Assembly: GCA_019313385.1 (NCBI GenBank)
Contig: JAFDBG010000029.1
Span: 1 to 35,510 of the forward strand
Origin: Deltaproteobacteria bacterium
GTDB taxonomy: Bacteria > Desulfobacterota > Syntrophia > Syntrophales > UBA2210
Direction: 5' to 3'
Length of the DNA stretch: 35,510 nt
Shown: positions 1 to 8,002 of the stretch, piece by piece
How positions within the stretch are numbered: position 1 is the stretch's first letter
Layout of the letters: every line of letters begins with the position of its first letter
Notes under the pieces: model-generated
Told to the model about the DNA's origin: nothing
Databases searched by the model: none
The model's input: the letters and a program-made list of their open reading frames with translations, nothing else
Program-made: the position numbers and the translations under genes

Positions 1-217
1 AGCTGGCAACCCAGATAATCCTTGACGAAAGAACGAAACTATGAAACTTTAAACGTAACTCAACATATTAATATCAATAGAGAAAATAGATTATGTTACG
101 TATAGGTAGGTGAATACAATAATAAGGATAAATCATGAAGGATTAAACATTAGCCTGATCGGCCCGGTCGGATGGCCAACGTTTCAATATATTACAATAT
201 GTTTTCTGTTTGAAATA
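1..217. other. Left-edge non-coding stretch
   Basis: No convincing gene is seen here; all open frames are very short. The stretch lies downstream of murI (which runs leftward) and is AT-rich. It holds a 7-bp inverted repeat, ACGTAAC at 53-59 and GTTACGT at 95-101, with a long loop. A TTGACG hexamer lies at 22-27 inside ATAATCCTTGAC, a string that recurs around 1092-1102 upstream of the EF-G gene. Either could belong to a promoter, but no well-spaced -10 box accompanies them. Confidence 0.5.
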
Positions 218-1036
218 TCAATCAGAAGAGCCAAGGGTTGCCGGCATTGACTGTATGGGTTCCCCGTAAAATACGCTGGCAAGCCGATTGAATCTTTCCG
301 AAAAATCGGTGAAAAAAAACGCCCGGGTGCCTTCTCTGGAGAGCCTCTCTTCTGTCTCCGGGTGTCTGGCCAGATAATCCCTCAGTTTGTCTGCAATGAT
401 CGGCCCCTGAGTAATGATTTTCACATGGGGAGGGGTGTGTCGTCTGAATGCTTTATAGAGTATCGGATAATGGGTGCATGAAAGGAGTATCGTATCTATC
501 TCGACCTCCTGAGCAAACAGACTGTCCAGATATTCGGATACAACTACATCAGAATGTTCTTCGTCCTGTTTTCCAGCCTCTATTATTGGCACCAGGAGTG
601 GACAGGCCTGATAGAATATTCTGGCTGAGGGATCAAGCTTTTCAAACTCTTCCGTGTAGATCTTCGACTTGACAACCCCTTCTGTGGCAAGGATGCCTAT
701 CTTCCGGCACCCCCCGTCCACCAGCTCCTCGGCAGACGGTCTGATAACACCAATCACCTTCCTGTCGGGATATGCGACCGGCAGAAATTCCTGCTGGATC
801 CTTCTCAGTGCCCCGGAAGACACAGTATTGCAGGCGATGATGACCAGGCGGCACCCCTTCTTGAAGAGAAAATTCGCGGCCTGGATGGTGTACTCATACA
901 CCGTTTCCTGTGAGCGTCCCCCGTAGGGGGCCCTCGCATTATCACCAAGATACAGATAATTATATTCCGGCAGTTTCTGAACAACTCTTTTCAGTACCGT
1001 CAATCCACCGAAGCCTGAGTCAAAAAAACCTATCAT
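218..1036 (-). CDS. murI: Glutamate racemase MurI
   Basis: Cytoplasmic cofactor-independent racemase that converts L-glutamate to D-glutamate for peptidoglycan precursors. The 272-residue product is of normal family length. It starts with the family signature FFDSGFGGLTVL. Both catalytic cysteines are visible: C69 in IIACNTVSSG and C187 in LLSCTHYPIL. The GDNARAPYG substrate-loop motif is at 31-39. The ATG start at 1036 is preceded on the minus strand by an AAGGAAG ribosome-binding site at good distance. It is transcribed divergently from the EF-G gene and appears to be a single-gene unit in this window. Confidence 0.96.
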   Translation of the reverse strand: MIGFFDSGFGGLTVLKRVVQKLPEYNYLYLGDNARAPYGGRSQETVYEYTIQAANFLFKKGCRLVIIACNTVSSGALRRIQQEFLPVAYPDRKVIGVIRPSAEELVDGGCRKIGILATEGVVKSKIYTEEFEKLDPSARIFYQACPLLVPIIEAGKQDEEHSDVVVSEYLDSLFAQEVEIDTILLSCTHYPILYKAFRRHTPPHVKIITQGPIIADKLRDYLARHPETEERLSREGTRAFFFTDFSERFNRLASVFYGEPIQSMPATLGSSD

Positions 1037-1243
1037 AATCGTTTCTTCCTTCAGGAGATTCTGATATCACAGCTTCTGGCAATATTCAAAATAATCCTTG
1101 ACAGGTGTTATTTAATATACTAAGTTCGGCAGCTTCCGTATCGGAAGATGATTCCTGACCCCCCATATGGCAAAGCGCTGTCAGGGGGGTTATTTGCTGG
1201 AGACAGCTTTTTATAATTGCTACTATACATAGGGAAAGCAGGA
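1037..1243. promoter_or_regulatory. Divergent intergenic region murI / EF-G gene
   Basis: Must hold the promoters for both divergent genes. On the + strand a perfect TTGACA lies at 1098-1103. TATACT at 1116-1121 is only 12 bases away and TAAGTT at 1121-1126 has 17-base spacing, so the -10 is uncertain. A GC-rich inverted repeat (1156-1164 with 1184-1192, six C paired with six G) sits about 50 bases before the EF-G start and could be a leader hairpin. It lacks a convincing T tract. Confidence 0.35.
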
Positions 1244-3322
1244 ATGGACATTAGGAAGGTAAGAAATATAGGTATCAGCGCTCACATTGACTCGGGCAAA
1301 ACAACGCTGACAGAAAGAATCCTCTTTTATACAAAACGCATTCACGCAATTCATGACGTAAAGGGGAAGGACGGCGTCGGAGCCACCATGGATTCCATGG
1401 AGCTCGAGAAGGAGCGCGGCATCACAATAGCCTCGGCGGCAACATTCTGCGAATGGCAAGGGCATGAGATCAACATAATCGATACTCCCGGCCATGTCGA
1501 TTTCACAGTAGAGGTTGAACGTTCCCTCAGGGTACTCGATGGAGCTGTCCTTGTTCTGTGCTCAGTGGGTGGTGTGCAGTCACAATCGATTACAGTTGAT
1601 CAGCAGATGAAGCGCTACAAGGTCCCCTGCATCGCCTTTGTTAACAAGTGCGATCGCAATGGTGCAAATCCTTCCCATGTCATCGACCAACTCAGGTCAA
1701 AACTGGGACACAACGCGGTTGCCATACAGATACCCATCGGGCTCGAATACAACTTTCAGGGAGTTATAGACCTGGTTTCAATGAAAGCGGTCTATTTCGA
1801 CGGTGAGAATGGAGAGGATGTTCGTGTTGAAGAGATACCAGACGCTCTCACACAGGAGGCCGTCGCTAAGAGGGAAGAATTGATCGACGCCGCCTCGATG
1901 TTCTCAGATAAACTCACTGAAGCCATCCTCGAAGAACGGGAGATCTCGGAAGAACTTCTTATAAGTGCGCTGCGCAAGGGAACGCTTACGCGTGAGATAA
2001 CACCGGTCCTCATTGGATCTGCCTACAAGGACAAAGGCGTTCAGCCCCTGCTCGACGCTGTGACACAACTGCTTCCATGTCCCTCTGATATGGAAAATGA
2101 AGCTCTTGACATGGAAAATGCTGAGAAACCTGTCATCCTCTCATCCAATCCAGAGGCCCCATCAGTAGCCCTTGCATTCAAACTGGAAGACGGTTCCTAT
2201 GGCCAACTTACCTACATCCGAGTATACCAGGGCTCCATTAAAAAAGGGTCCACAATAGTCAATATCCGCACAGGAAAAAAGGTCAAGGTTGGGCGCGTTG
2301 CCCGCATGCATGCCGATCAAATGGAGGATATGGAGGCCATTCCCGCAGGCTATATCGGGGCACTTTTCGGCATTGACTGTGCATCGGGTGACACATTTGC
2401 CTCTCCGGGAACCATGCTGACCATGAGTTCCATGTTTGTCGCCGACCCGGTAATTTCTCTGTCTATTTCTCCGATAGATAACCAGTCACAGATAAATATG
2501 TCCAAGGCCCTGAACCGCTTTACCAAAGAGGACCCCACATTCAAGACCCACGTCGATGATGAAACAAAAGAAACCATTATTGAAGGCATGGGCGAACTGC
2601 ACCTGGAAATCTATGTTGAGCGGATGCGGCGTGAGTATGGAGCCGAAGTCGAAACCGGCAAGCCTCGAGTCGCCTACCGCGAAACCATTACCAGAAAAGC
2701 GGAGTTTAACTACACGCATAAAAAGCAGACCGGCGGGTCGGGACAATACGGCCGGGTCGCGGGATATATGGAGCCCGTCACGGAAGCTGAATTTGAGTTC
2801 GTCAACAAGGTTACCGGAGGGTCTATCCCCACACAGTTCATCTCATCATGCGAGAAAGGATTCCTCGCATGCATGGCAAAAGGACCCCGAATGGAGTTCC
2901 CGGTAACCGGGGTAAGGATTGTTATTGACGACGGAGCATCGCACAGCGTGGATTCTTCAGAGATGGCATTTCAGTCGGCAGCACGCGGCGCATTTCGAGA
3001 GGCTTATGCCAAGGCCAAGGCGGTCATCCATGAGCCCATCATGAAGGTTGTTGTTGAAACACCGACCGAATTCCAGGGTCCCGTCATGGGTCTTTTAAAT
3101 CAGCGCCGCGGAATGATCGTAGGTGCGCAGGATGATGGACCCATGTGCGTGATTGAAGCACAGGCACCACTGGCGGAGATGTTCGGATTCTCGACTGTCC
3201 TGAGATCGGCGACACAGGGAAAGGCCCAGTTCACTATGGAATTCGCGCTCTACAAACTTGTTCCCCAGTCAATCGCAGAAGAGCTGGCTGAACAGGCAGC
3301 GAAAAAGAAGAAGAGTATATAG
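1244..3322 (+). CDS. fusA: Translation elongation factor G (mitochondrial/spd EF-G1-like)
   Basis: Ribosomal translocase GTPase. From the ATG at 1244 the product has 692 residues, normal for EF-G. G motifs are seen: AHIDSGKTT (13-21), DTPGH and NKCD. The later domains are intact, and the C-terminus ends in a lysine run. The N-terminal segment with [16 protein letters not shown] resembles mitochondrial EF-G1 and the 'spd' EF-G1 of spirochaetes, planctomycetes and deltaproteobacteria more than the classical str-operon EF-G. The gene also stands alone, without rpsL, rpsG or tuf. An upstream TTG at 1217 would add nine residues, but AGGG at 1231-1234 favours the ATG. A second EF-G gene may exist elsewhere in the genome. 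Confidence 0.93.
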   Translation: MDIRKVRNIGISAHIDSGKTTLTERILFYTKRIHAIHDVKGKDGVGATMDSMELEKERGITIASAATFCEWQGHEINIIDTPGHVDFTVEVERSLRVLDGAVLVLCSVGGVQSQSITVDQQMKRYKVPCIAFVNKCDRNGANPSHVIDQLRSKLGHNAVAIQIPIGLEYNFQGVIDLVSMKAVYFDGENGEDVRVEEIPDALTQEAVAKREELIDAASMFSDKLTEAILEEREISEELLISALRKGTLTREITPVLIGSAYKDKGVQPLLDAVTQLLPCPSDMENEALDMENAEKPVILSSNPEAPSVALAFKLEDGSYGQLTYIRVYQGSIKKGSTIVNIRTGKKVKVGRVARMHADQMEDMEAIPAGYIGALFGIDCASGDTFASPGTMLTMSSMFVADPVISLSISPIDNQSQINMSKALNRFTKEDPTFKTHVDDETKETIIEGMGELHLEIYVERMRREYGAEVETGKPRVAYRETITRKAEFNYTHKKQTGGSGQYGRVAGYMEPVTEAEFEFVNKVTGGSIPTQFISSCEKGFLACMAKGPRMEFPVTGVRIVIDDGASHSVDSSEMAFQSAARGAFREAYAKAKAVIHEPIMKVVVETPTEFQGPVMGLLNQRRGMIVGAQDDGPMCVIEAQAPLAEMFGFSTVLRSATQGKAQFTMEFALYKLVPQSIAEELAEQAAKKKKSI

Positions 3323-3406
3323 AAAATCGGGGGCAGAATTTAAAGACCCCCCACAAACAGCGGGGAATGCGCTCGTTATTCAGTTCAAGACGGAAGGTAC
3401 AAGAAC

Positions 3407-4105
3407 ATGATAATGTTAAAAAAGGATCTCAACAGCAGACATCCCCTTGGGACTCGGGAAGATGAAATAGACATTCTCTCAAAGGGGGAATTCGGCGCGG
3501 TTCTTTCACGGGCCGGCGTAGGCAAGACCGCCTTTCTGGTTCAGCTTGCCATTAACACCATGATGAAGAATAGAAACGTCCTTCATATAAGTATGAATGA
3601 TCCTGTTGATAAGATTACATTATGGTACGAAGAACTGTTCCAACATCTTACGCAACGCAACGCCGTTGAGGAGGCAAACCAGCTCTGGGAATCTCTGCTG
3701 CCGCACAGGTTCATCATGACCTTCAGGGTTGCTGGGTTCAGCGTGCCGAGGCTCATAGAAAGGCTGACAGATCTTACCGGGCAGGACATATTTCACCCTG
3801 ACATGGTTATTATTGACGGACTTGAGTTTAACGAATCAACAAGAGAATGTCTCGCGGATTTAAAGAGCCTTGCCGGGGAGCAGTCATTTCACGCGTGGTT
3901 CAGTGTGCATACCCATCGCGATGAACAAACTCCTCAGGATGGTATTCCGTCTCGACTTATGAACGTTGAGGATCTGTTCGATATCGCGCTACAGCTCCAC
4001 CCCTCGGGAACAGACATCCACATAAAGCCCCTGAAGGGACCGTCAAGAATTATCTCCGGCATGACTCATCTAACCTTGGACGCGTCAAGCATGCTCATAA
4101 AGTAG
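3407..4105 (+). CDS. Orphan P-loop NTPase (RecA/KaiC-like fold), function unknown
   Basis: A 232-residue soluble protein. A Walker A-type loop SRAGVGKT lies at 34-41, where the first position is Ser rather than the usual Ala or Gly. A Walker B-like strand MVIIDG has its aspartate at D137. This spacing, with the preceding strand GAVLSRAG, suggests the RecA/DnaB/KaiC class of ATPases, but no helicase or recombinase hallmark is recognised. It lies 84 bases after the EF-G gene on the same strand and may be cotranscribed. The start at 3407 has GGAAGG at 3392-3397; a second ATG at 3413 is possible. I do not recognise a named family, so no role is proposed beyond nucleotide binding. Confidence 0.75.
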   Translation: MIMLKKDLNSRHPLGTREDEIDILSKGEFGAVLSRAGVGKTAFLVQLAINTMMKNRNVLHISMNDPVDKITLWYEELFQHLTQRNAVEEANQLWESLLPHRFIMTFRVAGFSVPRLIERLTDLTGQDIFHPDMVIIDGLEFNESTRECLADLKSLAGEQSFHAWFSVHTHRDEQTPQDGIPSRLMNVEDLFDIALQLHPSGTDIHIKPLKGPSRIISGMTHLTLDASSMLIK

Positions 4106-4379
4106 GGAAACTTTCCTCATGGAGCGTTTTGGTGTCACCCACTTAAAGTGAGATCACACCCCTTTCCCGACAGACACCTTACTTTTTCGGCAACCATTCT
4201 CTATTTCAACAGTCCCCTCGATATTACCAGTTTCAATGACGCGGACAGGTAGTTCTTGTGCGGCACACCCAATGATTGACAAGATATTTTGCTACACCCC
4301 AAAGGGCTTTTAAAATAACTATTTCTATTGCAGGGCGGGATAGTTTGAAGTAATTGGTAGTCTCCATATAAGACGCATT
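4106..4379. other. Non-coding gap after the P-loop gene
   Basis: No gene is supported. Just after the P-loop gene an imperfect hairpin can form (GGTGT at 4131-4135 with ACACC at 4156-4160, inner CACT/AGTG). It lacks a T tract, so a terminator is only possible. On the minus strand, one frame (about 4291 down to the stop at 4154) reads like protein for some 45 codons but has no start, and its upstream part is closed by stops. It could be a decayed gene end. Confidence 0.4.
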
Positions 4380-4496
4380 CGTAAAAAGTCAGAAAACTCC
4401 ATTTTTCGTCATTCCGGCGGAAGCCGGAATCCAGTAGATTCAACAGCTTCTGGATACCGGATCAAGCCAGCTATGACGGTTTTGGGACTTTTTACG
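4380..4496. repeat. MITE-like palindromic dispersed repeat, copy 1
   Basis: A 117-base element bounded by an 11-base perfect terminal inverted repeat, CGTAAAAAGTC at 4380-4390 and GACTTTTTACG at 4486-4496. Inside is the palindrome ATTCCGGCGGAAGCCGGAAT (4411-4430), a motif I know as a common dispersed repeat in Desulfobacterota-type genomes. There is no coding capacity. A related element with the same termini occurs at 17057-17190. It lies 33 bases before the next gene's start, so it sits in or near that gene's promoter region. Confidence 0.8.
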
Positions 4497-4529
4497 ACAC
4501 CATCAATATAAGCCATAGAGGGATAATAT

Positions 4530-5459
4530 ATGAGATATTCGGCATTTTTTATCACATTGATTCTCCTTGCTTTTCATTGTTTATGCCCCCCCTGTTGTTT
4601 TCCCCAACAAAACATTGAGATGCTCGAGACACAAGAGGTTATGGTGTACTTCGCAAAGCCGCTTGAAGCTCCGGCTCGAGAAATTCTATCAATCTATCCC
4701 AAAGTTAAAGGGGAACTCGAAAAAATGCTAGGCTGGCAGATGGGATACAGGCCCAATGTTCTTCTAATCAAAGATCGAGACAAATTTGAAAAGATGACTG
4801 GCAGCAACCTTTTTGTCGCCATGGCCATACCACAGAAAAAACTTGTCATCATCGATTACTCCCGGATGATCCAGCCCTTTACCCTGCGGACAACGTTGAA
4901 GCATGAGCTGTGTCACCTGATTCTCCATCACCACATTAAAGATGGCGCCCTGCCTCGGTGGCTTGACGAGGGCGTCGCGCAATGGGCAAGCGACGGAATG
5001 GGGGAAATAATTATGAAGAGTGACCGATTCATTCTCAACAGAGCTGCGTTGACACACCGCTATATTCCCCTGGAAGATTTAAGCCATTACTTTCCCCGAG
5101 ACGAAAACGCGCTTCTGCTCGCGTATGAGGAAGGCAAGAGCATTGTCGAGTACATAATCGGAGAATACGGAACCAGAAGAATGCTCCAGGTTCTGTATGA
5201 TTTGGAAGACGATCAGGATCTCAATACCGCCATTTCAAATGGACTTTTCATTTCTCTGCACGAACTGGAAGCTCAGTGGCACAAACACCTGAAACAACAG
5301 ATTTCCTGGCTTTTGTTTCTAAATGCCTATTTCTATCAGATCCTCTTTTTTCTTACAGCTCTTCTCCTCGCGGTAGTGGGGTCAGCAAAACTGCTGAAGC
5401 GGAGAAGAGACCGTCTGAACGAGTACGAAGAAGACGATGAGGAAAATCCCTCGGTTTAG
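4530..5459 (+). CDS. Membrane-anchored MA-clan metallopeptidase (gluzincin)
   Basis: A 309-residue exported protein with an N-terminal signal peptide (about 1-25, hydrophobic with Cys-rich end). The zinc motif HELCH is at 125-129, and a third ligand E147 lies in WLDEGVAQW. This is the gluzincin pattern of the peptidase MA family (PF13485-like). A single membrane segment at about 263-286 is followed by a charged, acidic cytoplasmic tail rich in Glu and Asp. Topology therefore suggests a periplasmic protease domain tethered to the inner membrane by its C-terminus. The start at 4530 has AGAGGGA six bases upstream. It is convergent with the next gene, with only five bases between stops. The substrate is unknown. 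Confidence 0.85.
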   Translation: MRYSAFFITLILLAFHCLCPPCCFPQQNIEMLETQEVMVYFAKPLEAPAREILSIYPKVKGELEKMLGWQMGYRPNVLLIKDRDKFEKMTGSNLFVAMAIPQKKLVIIDYSRMIQPFTLRTTLKHELCHLILHHHIKDGALPRWLDEGVAQWASDGMGEIIMKSDRFILNRAALTHRYIPLEDLSHYFPRDENALLLAYEEGKSIVEYIIGEYGTRRMLQVLYDLEDDQDLNTAISNGLFISLHELEAQWHKHLKQQISWLLFLNAYFYQILFFLTALLLAVVGSAKLLKRRRDRLNEYEEDDEENPSV

Positions 5460-5464
5460 AAATT

Positions 5465-6238
5465 TCATTCGAGCCTGACTCTGTTTTCTCTAAGGGAGTA
5501 CAAGGGTAAAATTCTTTCTTTGAGTCTGCGATTCCAACCTGCATGTGTTATCGGCAAACGGTTCAAATCATCTTTATAAAGTCGCCACTTTGGGAGGAAT
5601 CCGGTCATTAAAGCAGTGAATCTGCCGTTGTGTTTTCTCTCCAGGAGATGAGCCATTTCATGCACAACGATATATTCCAGACATTCTGTCGGCCTCTTGG
5701 CCAAATCCAGATTCAACCAGATTCGTTTTGCCTGCCGATTACAGGTACCCCATCTCGTTTTCATTTTTTTAATCCCAAACTCATTGATCTGAACATTCAT
5801 CCTCTTTTCCCACTTCTCTATAAGTGCCGGCACTGTCTCTTTCAGTTTCCGTCTGTACCACTCATCAAGAATGGATTTCCTCTTCACTGCGTCTGTTTCA
5901 GGTCTTACGTAGAGTTCAATAGCGCCATGTTTTAAAATCACTTTTGGGGCAGCATTACGCTCAATTATCTCCAGCAAATAGCTCTTGCCGTTGAAGTAAT
6001 GGGTTTCCCTGTTTATAAACTCCTTAGGTGCTTCCCTTTCCTGATTCCTCAACTTGGTTTGTTGTTTTTTTATCCAGCCAAGTTTTGAAATGACAAACAC
6101 ACGAATAGTGGCCGGATCCATTCTGCTGGGTGCAGAAATTCTAACCCTGCCTGCCGGGGGATAAACCCTCAGGTGAATGTTCTTGATGTTTTTCTGCACC
6201 ACATCAACGGTAATATTGTCTATTTTCAGCTGTTCCAT
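5465..6238 (-). CDS. YgjP-like (DUF45) zinc metallohydrolase
   Basis: A 257-residue cytoplasmic protein of the YgjP/WSS1-related M48-like group (PF01863). The active-site sequence HEMAH at 193-197 is followed by a third histidine H203 in ERKHNGRF. The upstream MKTRWGTC motif at 159-166 is typical of the family. The N-terminal half has the usual basic, beta-rich domain (LRVYPPAGRVRISAP). The family is often found near restriction-modification genes, but none is seen here. Its upstream side borders the RAYT transposon. The biochemical role of the family is poorly defined. Confidence 0.88.
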   Translation of the reverse strand: MEQLKIDNITVDVVQKNIKNIHLRVYPPAGRVRISAPSRMDPATIRVFVISKLGWIKKQQTKLRNQEREAPKEFINRETHYFNGKSYLLEIIERNAAPKVILKHGAIELYVRPETDAVKRKSILDEWYRRKLKETVPALIEKWEKRMNVQINEFGIKKMKTRWGTCNRQAKRIWLNLDLAKRPTECLEYIVVHEMAHLLERKHNGRFTALMTGFLPKWRLYKDDLNRLPITHAGWNRRLKERILPLYSLRENRVRLE

Positions 6239-6260
6239 ATCAGTATTCTATTTGTTGGAA

Positions 6261-6306
6261 ACCAATGGGGAAACCAATGGGGTCAAAACCAATAGAACCA
6301 ATGGGG
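6261..6306. repeat. Short direct repeats ACCAATGGGG
   Basis: Three perfect copies of ACCAATGGGG at 6261-6270, 6273-6282 and 6297-6306, with a partial ACCAATAG between. They lie in the 86-base gap between the YgjP-like gene and the transposase and run into the left REP-like copy of the mobile element. They may be debris from repeated insertion or excision. Confidence 0.7.
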
Positions 6307-6328
6307 TCAGTCGTTGACTATTGACTAG
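6303..6328 (-). repeat. REP-like 26-base repeat, left inverted copy
   Basis: Exact reverse complement of the right-hand copies at 7366-7391 and 7405-7430. The mini-palindrome AGTCGTTGACT is at 6309-6319. The transposase stop codon (complement of 6325-6327) lies inside this repeat, so the gene and its flanking repeat are physically merged. Confidence 0.9.
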
Positions 6329-7338
6329 GCCTGATCAAGTCTCTTCTTTACTGCTTCATACATCTTCCGAATTGTTTTATCTTTGAACATTCGTTCATGA
6401 AGGCGTCGTTTATTATGACTCAGGGCGGCAACGCCCACGTTCCCCAGTTCCCGGCCGATCTCTGTCATGCTCATTCTGACATTCAGATACGCACAACACA
6501 GCTCCATAAAAATAGATCGTGCGACGGCCGATGTGCTTCGCTTGCGGTAGAGATCGTCTTTGTCAACATAGCAGACGGCTGCCACATGTCCCGCAATGTC
6601 GTCGATAGTTAGTGTTCGTCTGAAGGGTAATGGCATGTCCGATGGCGATGGCGGCGCTTTGCGGTTCATGAATGTTGAGTAGATCCGATCGGCAAAGTCT
6701 TCCGTTCCCTTCAGCATCTGCCATTTGAGATCGTCCCAGTAGATCCCGCTCAGGTCGTCTGTGATGCCGGACAAGATGAATTGCTCATACTGCCGTCTCG
6801 ATGTCGGTGTGTCCCGGCCGCCCATCATGGCAAGGATCATGTCGTAGGTCATAAGGGATTGCCGCTGTCTCTGGCGGATGTACCCGCCGTAGCTGCTCCA
6901 GCGGTAGGATTCCAGAATGGTTTTCTTCTCGTCGATCGGTGCCCGTGAGTATTTTCTGATACGGACCGGGTTGAGGTGAACGTAGCGGCTCAGTTCCAGG
7001 AGATATTCGTCGGCATCAATGAGAATGGCTTTGTAGCGTCCCTGGTAGAGGTGGCCGTTCCGGTTATGACGGCGGTTGTAGTATACCGTGTAGGCTGTAT
7101 TGAATCGCTGCATCAATTTGCCGAGGTTGGCCTCGGGAGTCTCGATGATGAGGTGAAAGTGATTGCCCATGAGGACGTAGCCGTGAAGCGATATTTTAAA
7201 GGTTTCCAGGCTTGCAGCAAGCATGTCGAGGAAGGTATGCCGGTCGGCATCATCCCGGAAGATGGGCTTCCGTTCATTCCCCCGGCAGGTGACATGATAA
7301 AAAGCTCCGGGGTATTCTATGCGAATCGGTCGTGCCAT
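6325..7338 (-). CDS. REP-associated tyrosine transposase (Y1/HUH) with DnaA_C-like tail
   Basis: A 337-residue protein that begins with the RAYT signature ARPIRIEYPGAFYHVTCRGN. It has the HUH metal-binding motif H60-F61-H62 in GNHFHLII. A tyrosine-rich segment NTAYTVYYNRRH (80-91, candidate catalytic Y83 or Y86) and GHLYQGRYKA follow. Such enzymes cut and rejoin single-stranded DNA at small hairpins. The C-terminal part (about 245-335) looks like the DnaA C-terminal helix-turn-helix found in a subset of these proteins (TIDDIAG...MTEIGRELGN). It is 50-100 residues longer than minimal Y1 transposases, because of this tail. The frame is intact, so it may be active. Confidence 0.9.
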   Translation of the reverse strand: MARPIRIEYPGAFYHVTCRGNERKPIFRDDADRHTFLDMLAASLETFKISLHGYVLMGNHFHLIIETPEANLGKLMQRFNTAYTVYYNRRHNRNGHLYQGRYKAILIDADEYLLELSRYVHLNPVRIRKYSRAPIDEKKTILESYRWSSYGGYIRQRQRQSLMTYDMILAMMGGRDTPTSRRQYEQFILSGITDDLSGIYWDDLKWQMLKGTEDFADRIYSTFMNRKAPPSPSDMPLPFRRTLTIDDIAGHVAAVCYVDKDDLYRKRSTSAVARSIFMELCCAYLNVRMSMTEIGRELGNVGVAALSHNKRRLHERMFKDKTIRKMYEAVKKRLDQA

Positions 7339-7361
7339 GGCCTACCGATACCATACTCACT

Positions 7362-7439
7362 TTATCTAGTCAATAGTCAACGACTGACCCCTCTTCCCCC
7401 TTATCTAGTCAATAGTCAACGACTGACCCCTCTTCCCCC
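7362..7439 (+). repeat. Two tandem 39-base repeats carrying REP-like copies
   Basis: A 39-base unit is repeated perfectly at 7362-7400 and 7401-7439. Each unit contains the 26-base sequence found inverted at the left end of the transposon, with the mini-palindrome AGTCAACGACT at 7375-7385 and 7414-7424. Each ends in TCTTCCCCC. The array ends eight bases from the stop codon of the putative ECF S component and so lies at the 3' end of that operon. Confidence 0.95.
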
Positions 7440-7447
7440 GCCGTGCC

Positions 7448-7999
7448 TTATTGTGAAATCAGACCGTTTGCCTTCAGGCGGCGAATAATTGAAGGGACCG
7501 CAAGTGAACCCAGAATACCGAAGATCATGTTCATCACGGATGCAATGGCGGCGTGTTGCATGATCAATGCCCCGTCCATTCCTGCCAGCATTTCTACGAT
7601 TACCAGGGTTAAAACCTTGCTTGTCGACGCAACGGCCGCGACGAGGGCGCACCCCACATAACTTTCCAACACCCTTGGGTAGAGAATGCAGGCCGCATCA
7701 ATCACGAGCCCTGAAACCACGTACTTGACGATAACGAGCGGACCATCTTTCCCCATACCCAGAAGGAGGGCCAATATTCCGGCGATCAGGCCGATAAAGG
7801 TTGCTCCCCACTTTTTTTTAACGGTGCCTTTCCCCAGAAGGAAAAAGAAGATGGTAAAGAACATGGCATGACCGGTCAGGTGCAGGTGAAGCCGAAAGAT
7901 CGCCTTGGTTACAATCATAAAGGTTGCGCAAAACCCGAGCCATAGCCCTTCGCTGAGAGTGAGGTTCTTTTTTATTATCCTGTTGATCTTTCTTCGCAT
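7448..7999 (-). CDS. Putative ECF transporter S component (substrate unknown)
   Basis: A 183-residue, very hydrophobic protein with about five or six membrane segments and a basic N-terminus. It is the last gene of the operon with EcfT and a double EcfA, three bases after the TiaS-like gene, so it is almost certainly translationally coupled. Size, topology and context fit the membrane substrate-binding S component of an energy-coupling-factor importer. The sequence does not match ThiT, BioY, RibU, FolT or CbiM signatures that I know. Notable conserved-looking stretches are RLHLHLTGHAMFF and GKDGPLVIVKYVVSG. The ligand cannot be read from the sequence. The call rests mainly on context. Confidence 0.65.
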   Translation of the reverse strand: MRRKINRIIKKNLTLSEGLWLGFCATFMIVTKAIFRLHLHLTGHAMFFTIFFFLLGKGTVKKKWGATFIGLIAGILALLLGMGKDGPLVIVKYVVSGLVIDAACILYPRVLESYVGCALVAAVASTSKVLTLVIVEMLAGMDGALIMQHAAIASVMNMIFGILGSLAVPSIIRRLKANGLISQ

Positions 8000-8002
8000 T
8001 AC

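Larger units (their letters stand above)
6303..7439 (-). mobile_element. RAYT transposon with REP-like flanks (REPtron-like)
   Basis: The unit consists of a REP-associated tyrosine transposase gene flanked by copies of one 26-base sequence. One copy is in inverted orientation at the left (6303-6328). Two tandem copies lie at the right (7366-7391 and 7405-7430). Each copy contains the mini-palindrome AGTCAACGACT (or its complement), with CTAG at one outer end. That layout is reminiscent of a REP hairpin with its adjacent tetranucleotide. Boundaries are set by the repeats; target duplication is not expected for this transposase class. Confidence 0.7.

Noticed and set aside
22-1121. Two TTGAC...TAT promoter-like pairs with 12-base spacing (22-45 and 1098-1121), possibly linked to the odd sigma factor
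   Set aside because: Only two instances, spacing too short for known sigma-70 promoters, and AT-rich sequence makes chance likely.
1244-3322. Ribosomal protection protein (Tet-type) rather than EF-G
   Set aside because: The overall pattern and [16 protein letters not shown] segment match EF-G1; no Tet-type features were seen.
3327-3352. GGGGG/CCCCC inverted pair after the EF-G gene as a terminator
   Set aside because: No T tract follows and the next gene is on the same strand close by.
4154-4291. Possible gene fragment on the minus strand reading like protein
   Set aside because: Only about 45 codons, no start, stops just upstream; too short to tell from chance.
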